A stretch of DNA of 11,439 nucleotides from Faecousia sp. (GTDB lineage Bacteria > Bacillota > Clostridia > Oscillospirales > Oscillospiraceae), in assembly GCA_029258495.1 (NCBI GenBank), contig JARHYV010000263.1:1-11439 (forward strand), in the 5' to 3' direction. Shown piece after piece: positions 6,090 through 11,439 of the stretch (position 1 is its first letter; every line of letters begins with the position of its first letter). Both the position numbers and the translations under genes were made by a program. The notes under the pieces are model-generated. The model saw only the letters and a list, made by a program, of their open reading frames with translations, had not been told where the DNA came from and made no database searches.

Positions 6090-7694
6090 ATGATCACTGT
6101 CAGCAATTTAGGTATGCAATTTGGCGGCCAATGGCTGTTCCAGCATGTGGATCTGCAGTTCCTTCCCGGCAACTGCTATGGCATCATCGGTGCCAACGGC
6201 GCAGGTAAGTCCACCTTCCTGCGGATCCTCTACGGCGAACTGGACTCTACTACCGGTTCTGTCACCGTTGCACCCAATCAGCGTGTTTCCGTTTTGAAGC
6301 AGAACCAGAATGCCTATGACGAGTTCTCCATCATGGATACCGTTATCATGGGCAATCAGCACCTGTACGATGTCATGAAGGAAAAAGATGCCATCTACGA
6401 AAAGCCCGACTTCACCGACGAGGACGGTCTGCGTGCCGCTGATTTGGAAGTTGAGTTTGCAGAGCTTGGCGGATGGGAAGCAGAAAGCGACGCCTCCCGT
6501 ATCCTGCAGGGTCTGGGTGTCCCCACCGACAATCACTATGACATCATGGGCGATACCGACCCCCGACTGAAGGTGAAAGTTCTGCTGGCTCAGGCACTGT
6601 TCGGCAATCCCGACATCGTCATGCTCGACGAGCCTACCAACAACTTGGATATCGAGTCCATCAACTGGCTTGAGGACTTCCTGCTGGACTTCCCCGGCAT
6701 GGTCATCGCCGTCAGCCATGACCGTCACTTCCTGAATACCGTTTGTACCCACACCGTTGATATCGACTATGGCAAGATCAAGATGTATGTGGGTAACTAC
6801 GATTTCTGGTACGAATCCTCTCAGATGGTTCAGGCCATGCTGCGTAACAAGAACAAGCGCAATCAGGAAAAGATCGAAGAGCTGCAGTTGTTTATTCAGC
6901 GTTTCTCCGCCAACAAAGCAAAGGCAAAGCAGGCCACTGCCCGCCGTAAGCTGTTGGACAAGCTGACCGTCGAGGAAATGCCCTGCTCTACCCGCCGCTA
7001 TCCCTTTGTCGGTTTCATGCCCGAGCGCGAACTGGGCAAGGATGTGCTCACCGTCAAGGATGTATCCGTCACCGTTGACGGCGAAAAGCTGCTGGACAAT
7101 GATTATTTCTCTGTCAACCGTACAGACAAGATCGCCTTTGTCGGTGAAAACGAGCTTGCACAGACCGCCCTGTTCCAGATCCTGATGGGCGAACTGGAGC
7201 CCGACGAAGGTTCCATTAAGTGGGGTGTTTCCACCACACGCAGCTATCTGCCCAAGGACAATACTCCCTATTTCGAAGGCAATAAATCCGAGCTTGTGGA
7301 CTGGCTGAGAGAGTATTCTGCAAAGAAGGACGATGTATATCTCCGTGGTTTCCTTGGTCGCATGCTGTTCTCCGGCGAAGATGTCTTCAAGAGCGTCGAT
7401 GTGCTCTCCGGCGGCGAAAAAGTCCGCTGCATGCTGTCGAAGATGATGCTGTCCGGTGCCAATGTCGTACTGCTGGATCAGCCCACTAACCATCTGGATA
7501 TGGAGTCCATTCAGGCTGTGAACAAGGGTCTGGAGGCCTTCACCGGTGTTGTCCTTCTGGCAAGCCACGACCACGAAATGCTGTCGTCTGTCTGTAACCG
7601 AGTGATCGCATTCCAGCCGGACGGAACCATCGTTGATTACTACGGAACCTACGATGACTACCTCGCAAAGCAGGACGCTGCAAAGAAGTCCTGA
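6090..7694 (+). CDS. ABC-F family ATPase (YkpA/YbiT-like), one ATP site degenerate
   Basis: This is a soluble protein of 534 residues with two ATP-binding domains and no membrane segment. ABC-F proteins act on the ribosome, as translation factors or as antibiotic-protection proteins. NBD1 has Walker A GANGAGKST at 34-42, glutamine Q71/Q73, Walker B with DEPTNNLD at 180-187 and H210. Where LSGGE should stand it has DTDPRLK (155-161). A charged helical linker (about 245-300) follows. In NBD2 the Walker A position reads GENELAQTA (352-360), with Q358 instead of lysine; the Q-loop reads LPKD (K389); the signature LSGGEK is intact (439-444); Walker B is LLDQPTNHLD with Q464 in place of the catalytic glutamate; and H493 is present. 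So site I (NBD1 Walker A/B with NBD2 signature) looks active and site II looks dead. Some of this may be typical of its subfamily. It is first gene of an operon with argS, 20 bases away, which fits a housekeeping translation role better than resistance. Confidence 0.9.
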   Translation: MITVSNLGMQFGGQWLFQHVDLQFLPGNCYGIIGANGAGKSTFLRILYGELDSTTGSVTVAPNQRVSVLKQNQNAYDEFSIMDTVIMGNQHLYDVMKEKDAIYEKPDFTDEDGLRAADLEVEFAELGGWEAESDASRILQGLGVPTDNHYDIMGDTDPRLKVKVLLAQALFGNPDIVMLDEPTNNLDIESINWLEDFLLDFPGMVIAVSHDRHFLNTVCTHTVDIDYGKIKMYVGNYDFWYESSQMVQAMLRNKNKRNQEKIEELQLFIQRFSANKAKAKQATARRKLLDKLTVEEMPCSTRRYPFVGFMPERELGKDVLTVKDVSVTVDGEKLLDNDYFSVNRTDKIAFVGENELAQTALFQILMGELEPDEGSIKWGVSTTRSYLPKDNTPYFEGNKSELVDWLREYSAKKDDVYLRGFLGRMLFSGEDVFKSVDVLSGGEKVRCMLSKMMLSGANVVLLDQPTNHLDMESIQAVNKGLEAFTGVVLLASHDHEMLSSVCNRVIAFQPDGTIVDYYGTYDDYLAKQDAAKKS

Positions 7695-7700
7695 TGGATA

Positions 7701-7706
7701 AAGGAG
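7701..7706 (+). promoter_or_regulatory. Ribosome binding site of argS
   Basis: AAGGAG lies 8 bases before the ATG at 7715. An earlier in-frame ATG at 7694 overlaps the ABC-F stop codon (TGATG) but has no ribosome site of its own, so 7715 is preferred. Confidence 0.82.
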
Positions 7707-7714
7707 AGAAAACC

Positions 7715-9466
7715 ATGGAAAGAATTCTGGATTTGATTTCCCGCAAGATGGCCAAGGCATTTGAAGATGCAGGCTATGATGCCTCCTTTGGCCGTGTCAA
7801 TGTTTCCAACCGACCCGACCTGTGCGAATACCAGTGCAACGGTGCTCTGGCCGCTGCTAAGCAGTATAAGTGCGCTCCCATTCAGATCGCAAAGGCAGTT
7901 GTCGAGCAGTTGGATGCCAACGACTACTCTCTGGTAGAGGCTGTTATGCCCGGTTTCATCAACCTGAAACTCAGCGGTCATTTTCTTCAGCAGTATCTGG
8001 AGCAGATGCGCACTGCCGATGCTTTCGGTCTTGAAAAGATCGGCGCAGGCAAGACCATCGTTGTGGACTACGGCGGCCCCAATGTGGCAAAGCCTCTGCA
8101 CATCGGTCACCTGCGCTCCGCTATCATCGGCGAGAGCCTCAAGCGTCTGTACAAATTCTTCGGCTACAATACCATTGGCGATATCCATCTGGGCGACTGG
8201 GGTCTGCAGATGGGTCTGATCATCGCCGAGCTGAAAGAGCGGCAGCCTGAGCTCCCCTATTTCGACCCGGACTTCAAGGGTGAATATCCCTCTGAGCCTC
8301 CCTTCACCATCTCTGAGCTGGAGGAGATCTACCCCACGGCATCCGCTAAGAAGAAGGAGGATGCAGACTTTGCCGAGAAGGCTCACACTGCTACCTTTGA
8401 ATTGCAGCAGGGACATCCCGGCTACCGCGCCATCTGGCAGCACATTATGAATGTGTCCGTAGCCGATCTGAAGAAGAACTACGACAATCTGGATGTCCAT
8501 TTTGAGTCTTGGCTTGGCGAATCCGACGCTGACCCCTACATTCCTCCTATGATCGAGGATATGAAAAAACGTGGTCTGGCAGTAGAGTCCAACGGTGCAT
8601 GGGTCATCCCCGTGGCAGAGGAATCCGACAAGAAGGAAGTCCCGCCCTGTATCCTTGTGAAATCCGATGGTGCATCCATCTATGCGACCACGGATCTTGC
8701 AACGCTTGTTCAGCGCATGCAGGACTTCCACCCCGACAAAGTGCTGTACCTCACCGATAAGCGTCAGGCTCTGCACTTTGAGCAGGTATTCCGCGCCGCC
8801 AGAAAGAGCGGCATCGTGAACCCCGAAACCGAGCTTGAGCATCTGGGCTTTGGCACCATGAATGGCACCGACGGCAAGCCCTTCAAAACCCGTGACGGCG
8901 GTGTCATGCGTCTGGAGCAGTTGGTTTCCGATATGACCAACTTTGTTCGTGCAAAGGTCGTTGAAAACAAGATCGTAGCAGACGATGAAGTGGAGGAAAC
9001 CACAAAGAAGATCGCCATGGCCGCTCTGAAATACGGCGATCTCTCCAATCAGCCCACCAAGGACTATATCTTCGATCTGGATCGCTTTGCCGCATTTGAG
9101 GGCAATACCGGCCCCTATATCCTGTATACCATCGTCCGGATCAAGAGCATTCTTGCAAAATTCGGCGCATGGGAACATCTGGAAATTCAGGAGCCCGCCA
9201 ACGAGTCTGCTAAGGAGCTGATGCTTTCCATCACCAAGTTCGGCCCCACTATGGAGGCTGCGCTCAAGTCCTCTGCTCCCAACCTGATCTGTGCCTATAT
9301 CTACGAACTGGCCGGCTGCGTCAACAAGTTCTATCACCAGACCCGTATTCTGGGCGAGGAAGATGCACAGAAGAAGGCAGGATATGTCGCATTGATCGGT
9401 CTTGCAAAGAATATTCTGGAGCAGTGCATCGACCTGCTCGGTTTCAGCGCTCCGGATAAGATGTGA
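7715..9466 (+). CDS. argS: Arginyl-tRNA synthetase
   Basis: ArgS is the class I aminoacyl-tRNA synthetase that charges tRNA-Arg with arginine, using ATP. The 583 residues match the usual 560-590. The N-terminal tRNA-recognition domain covers about 1-100. The catalytic core follows with the ATP-binding signature in PNVAKPLHIGHLRSA (HIGH at 129-132). The place of the KMSKS loop is taken by KPFKTRDGG at about 388-396, as in many ArgS proteins including that of E. coli. The C-terminal alpha-helical DALR anticodon-binding domain runs from about 465, with the ending LLGFSAPDKM. Nothing is truncated. It is second in the operon after the ABC-F gene and ends at a strong terminator. No TTA, CTA or TCA codon is used in frame. 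A tRNA-sensing T-box is not visible in the 20-base gap, so control probably comes from the shared promoter. Confidence 0.98.
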   Translation: MERILDLISRKMAKAFEDAGYDASFGRVNVSNRPDLCEYQCNGALAAAKQYKCAPIQIAKAVVEQLDANDYSLVEAVMPGFINLKLSGHFLQQYLEQMRTADAFGLEKIGAGKTIVVDYGGPNVAKPLHIGHLRSAIIGESLKRLYKFFGYNTIGDIHLGDWGLQMGLIIAELKERQPELPYFDPDFKGEYPSEPPFTISELEEIYPTASAKKKEDADFAEKAHTATFELQQGHPGYRAIWQHIMNVSVADLKKNYDNLDVHFESWLGESDADPYIPPMIEDMKKRGLAVESNGAWVIPVAEESDKKEVPPCILVKSDGASIYATTDLATLVQRMQDFHPDKVLYLTDKRQALHFEQVFRAARKSGIVNPETELEHLGFGTMNGTDGKPFKTRDGGVMRLEQLVSDMTNFVRAKVVENKIVADDEVEETTKKIAMAALKYGDLSNQPTKDYIFDLDRFAAFEGNTGPYILYTIVRIKSILAKFGAWEHLEIQEPANESAKELMLSITKFGPTMEAALKSSAPNLICAYIYELAGCVNKFYHQTRILGEEDAQKKAGYVALIGLAKNILEQCIDLLGFSAPDKM

Positions 9467-9488
9467 TCCTATTTTCTGTAAATATGCA

Positions 9489-9526
9489 AAAACCGATGCA
9501 GTCTGCGACTGCATCGGTTTTCTTTT
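9489..9526 (+). terminator. Rho-independent terminator after argS, probably bidirectional
   Basis: A perfect 14-bp stem (9489-9502 with 9508-9521, core CCGATGCAGT) has a 5-base loop and a T-rich tail on the plus strand. The A-run on its left arm gives a T-tail on the minus strand too, so it can also end transcription of the convergent lipoprotein gene, whose stop is at 9542. Confidence 0.9.
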
Positions 9527-9541
9527 ATGGACTTGGGTGAT

Positions 9542-9928
9542 TTACGGGATCCGAACCTGCGCATCCGCAACCATCACCGAAACGGTGATATCTTTATCCG
9601 TAGAATTGGTCGCTACAATACCGATCTGATACCATGTATCTTTTTCGGCAGGGATCTTCACTTCAATTCCACCGGTGAGATACTCACCTTCCCCTGTGAC
9701 ATCCTGCTGAGTGCCTGCCTCTTTCATATGAACAGCAGTATCCCCCAAATTCTCACCGGCACTGACTTTGATGTGATCCTTATTCGGGGAAACCTGCACA
9801 TCGGAATAGATTACCTGCGATGCTGTGCCTGCCGGAACCACAAAATCGACCCGGTTAACGCTTCTGCCGCATCCTGCCGTCGTCAGCAAGAGAATGAACA
9901 GCAGTCCTAATGCCAAATGTTTTTTCAT
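9542..9928 (-). CDS. Small predicted lipoprotein, function unknown
   Basis: The protein has 128 residues from the ATG at 9928, which has a perfect AGGAGG 7 bases upstream (9936-9941). The N-terminus is a clear lipoprotein signal: MKK, a leucine-rich hydrophobic stretch (about 4-15), then TTAGC with the lipidation cysteine at position 20. The mature part of about 108 residues would be anchored to the outer face of the membrane. It has no further cysteine or membrane segment and is rich in Val, Thr, Asp and Gly. It alternates in a way that suggests a beta-sandwich, including a WYQIGIVATNSTDKDITVSV stretch near the end that resembles domains stabilising other proteins or binding surface polymers. 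I do not recognise the family. It has its own promoter and lies alone between the argS terminator and the proS terminator. The coding call is sound; the function is open. Confidence 0.85.
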   Translation of the reverse strand: MKKHLALGLLFILLLTTAGCGRSVNRVDFVVPAGTASQVIYSDVQVSPNKDHIKVSAGENLGDTAVHMKEAGTQQDVTGEGEYLTGGIEVKIPAEKDTWYQIGIVATNSTDKDITVSVMVADAQVRIP

Positions 9929-9950
9929 TGGGATCCCTCCTTTTTTCTCC

Positions 9951-9979
9951 ATTGTACCCATCCCCCGTAGATATTGCAA
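9951..9979 (-). promoter_or_regulatory. Predicted promoter of the lipoprotein gene
   Basis: On the minus strand TTGCAA (9974-9979), 17 bases, then TACAAT (9951-9956). The predicted start near 9944 gives a very short leader beginning just before the ribosome site. The same -35 and spacing are seen at the phoPR promoter. Confidence 0.62.
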
Positions 9980-10000
9980 ATTAAGAATTCTGAAACCAAA

Positions 10001-10031
10001 AAAGAGGACTGAGTCAAACTCAGTCCTCTTT
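10001..10031 (-). terminator. Rho-independent terminator after proS
   Basis: A perfect 14-bp stem (10001-10014 with 10018-10031, core GAGGACTGAGT) has a 3-base loop (or 13 bp with 5). It is followed on the minus strand by a T-run. It lies 15 bases past the proS stop and separates proS from the lipoprotein promoter. Confidence 0.88.
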
Positions 10032-10046
10032 CTGTATTGGGTAAAA

Positions 10047-11439
10047 TCAGTATGCGACGCCCCAGTAGATCATCTTCTTGGCAGGCTTGCCGCAGATGGG
10101 ACAGACATCGCCCAGATCCTCCTGCTCAAAGGGAATGCAGCGGGAGCTCATACCGGCGACTTCCTTCATCTTCAGCTCACAATCCAGTTCGCCGCACCAC
10201 ATGGTCTTGATAAAGCCGCCATTTTCCTCCTGCAGTTTCTTTGCCTCTTCCAGAGAATGTGCCTCATAGATATGGTCGGTGAGGTTCTTCTTTGCCTTGG
10301 CATACATGCCGTCGTGGACAGCCTGCAGCTGCTCTGCCACTGCCTGTTCCAGATCCTCGAGTTTCACCACGATCTTCTCACCGTCGTTACGGCGAACCAG
10401 AACGCACTGACCGTTCTCCAGATCTCTGGGCCCACACTCAACACGCAGGGGCACACCCTTCATCTCGTATTCGGCGCACTTCCAGCCCATGGAATTGTCG
10501 GAATCATCCATCTTTACACGGAAACCAGCCTGGATCAGACGGCTCTTCAGCTCTCCTGCTGCCTCCAGAACGCCGGGCTTGTGCTGTGCAACGGGCAGCA
10601 CGACTACCTGGATCGGCGCAACCTTAGGAGGCAGAACCAAGCCGTTGTTGTCACCGTGGGTCATGATGATACCGCCGATCAAGCGGGTGGAAACACCCCA
10701 AGAGGTCTGGAAAGGTGCAACCTTCTGGTTGTTCTTGTCGGTATAGGCAATGTCAAATGCCTTTGCAAAGCCATCGCCAAAGAAATGGGAGGTACCTGCC
10801 TGCAATGCCTTGCGGTCATGCATCATGCACTCGATGGTATAGGTTGCCTCTGCACCGTTGAACTTCTCCTTGTCCGTCTTCTGACCGCGGGTAACGGGCA
10901 TTGCCAGAACATCCTCACAGAAATCTGCGTACAGGTTCAGGATCAGCTGAGTGAACTTTTCAGCCTCTTAAGAGGTTGCATGCATGGTGTGACCTTCCTG
11001 CCACAAAAACTCTCTGTGGCGCAGGAACGGACGGGAGCTCTTCTCCCAGCGGAGCACACTGCACCACTGGTTGTACATCAGGGGCAGATCCCGATGGGAC
11101 TGGATCACGGACTTGAAGTGATCGCAGAACAGTGTTTCAGAGGTCGGACGGATGCACATCTTCTCTTCCAGAGGCTCACTGCCGCCCATGGTGACCCAAG
11201 CACATTCGGGAGCAAAGCCCTCAACATGATCCTTCTCCTTCTGGAGCAGGCTCTCCGGGATCAGCATGGGCATATAGACATTTTCAACACCGTTGCGCTT
11301 GAATTCCCGATCCATGATCTGTGGGATATTCTCCCAGATCGCAGCGCCATAGGGTCTGTTGATAAAGACACCAGTGATGGAAGAATAATCGATCAGCGGT
11401 GCTTTATTGCACACATCGGTACACCACTGTGCAAAATCG
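10047..11439 (-). pseudogene. proS: Prolyl-tRNA synthetase, archaeal/eukaryote type, with in-frame TAA; 5' end cut by window edge
   Basis: ProS is a class II synthetase that charges tRNA-Pro. From the right edge inward the frame reads on without a start codon inside the window, so perhaps 10-20 N-terminal residues are missing. Motif 1 (NRPYGAAIWE, then MPMLIPESLL), motif 2 with its loop (LRWEKSSRPFLRHREFLWQEGHTMHA) and motif 3 (GVSTRLIGGIIMTHGD) are all present. The C-terminus has the zinc cysteines CGELDC and CPIC and ends in a tyrosine, the mark of the archaeal/eukaryote-type enzyme. At 10968-10970 a TAA interrupts the frame between motifs 2 and 3, where relatives usually have glutamate. 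The same frame resumes directly with EAEKFTQLILNLYADFCEDV. Upstream piece: to 10968. Downstream piece: open again, first ATG at 10901 with only a distant GAGG. Each piece alone lacks part of the active site. The event is either a recent nonsense mutation or a sequence error, since the rest shows no decay. Confidence 0.88.

Noticed and set aside
6108..7760. A 550-codon open frame on the minus strand opposite the ABC-F gene
   Set aside because: It is a register-matched shadow caused by codon bias, and it ends at the complement of the single TTA codon (6108-6110) near the start of the ABC-F gene. No family features or ribosome site.
7658..9514. A 618-codon open frame on the minus strand opposite argS
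   Set aside because: Same cause, in register with argS. It also runs through the argS terminator, which a real gene would not be expected to do.
10968..10970. Stop codon recoding in proS (selenocysteine, pyrrolysine or altered code)
   Set aside because: Those recodings use TGA or TAG, not TAA, and TAA ends htpG and the lipoprotein gene in this window.
10964..10975. Perfect 12-base palindrome CCTCTTAAGAGG at the proS stop
   Set aside because: It is created by the same single base that makes the TAA, it lies inside coding sequence, and there is no partner copy elsewhere. Most likely coincidence.

Overview
The window looks like chromosomal housekeeping DNA from a low-to-mid-GC Firmicute, most likely a gut-type member of the Clostridia (Oscillospiraceae/Ruminococcaceae-like). 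This is inferred from strong AGGAGG ribosome binding sites, a perfect CIRCE heat-shock operator, a PhoP-type tandem-repeat operator (Pho box), an archaeal/eukaryote-type prolyl-tRNA synthetase, and rho-independent hairpin terminators after almost every transcription unit. I see no insertion sequence, phage gene, CRISPR array, tRNA or rRNA.

Layout. Positions 1-3950 hold a phosphate module on the minus strand. It consists of the response regulator phoP (3203-3883), the sensor kinase phoR (1564-3213, overlapping phoP by 11 bases), a terminator, and a Na+/phosphate cotransporter with a PhoU-like tail (1-1408, running off the left edge). Between the terminator and the transporter lies a promoter preceded by four TT(T/C)ACA units in the style of a Pho box. 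The regulator pair therefore probably controls the transporter next to it, and the name phoPR rests largely on that arrangement. Positions 3994-5966 hold htpG (Hsp90) on the minus strand with its own promoter, a perfect CIRCE over the transcription start, and a terminator.

A divergent intergenic region (5938-6089) separates htpG from a plus-strand operon. That operon is an ABC-F ATPase (6090-7694) followed after 20 bases by argS (7715-9466), ending in a strong hairpin terminator that also faces the convergent gene beyond it. The ABC-F protein is markedly asymmetric: one composite ATP site is intact and every key element of the other is degenerate. Its leader can encode a 14-codon peptide rich in codons that the operon otherwise avoids.

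From 9542 to the right edge everything is again on the minus strand. There is a small predicted lipoprotein of unknown function (9542-9928), then a terminator, then proS running off the right edge (10047-11439). proS carries an in-frame TAA between class II motifs 2 and 3, although the sequence on both sides is otherwise well conserved. It is either a real nonsense mutation or a sequence error.

I found no obviously new multi-gene system. The points most worth checking are the interrupted proS, the one-site ABC-F protein with its possible leader peptide, the Pho box wiring of the transporter, and direct CIRCE control of htpG.
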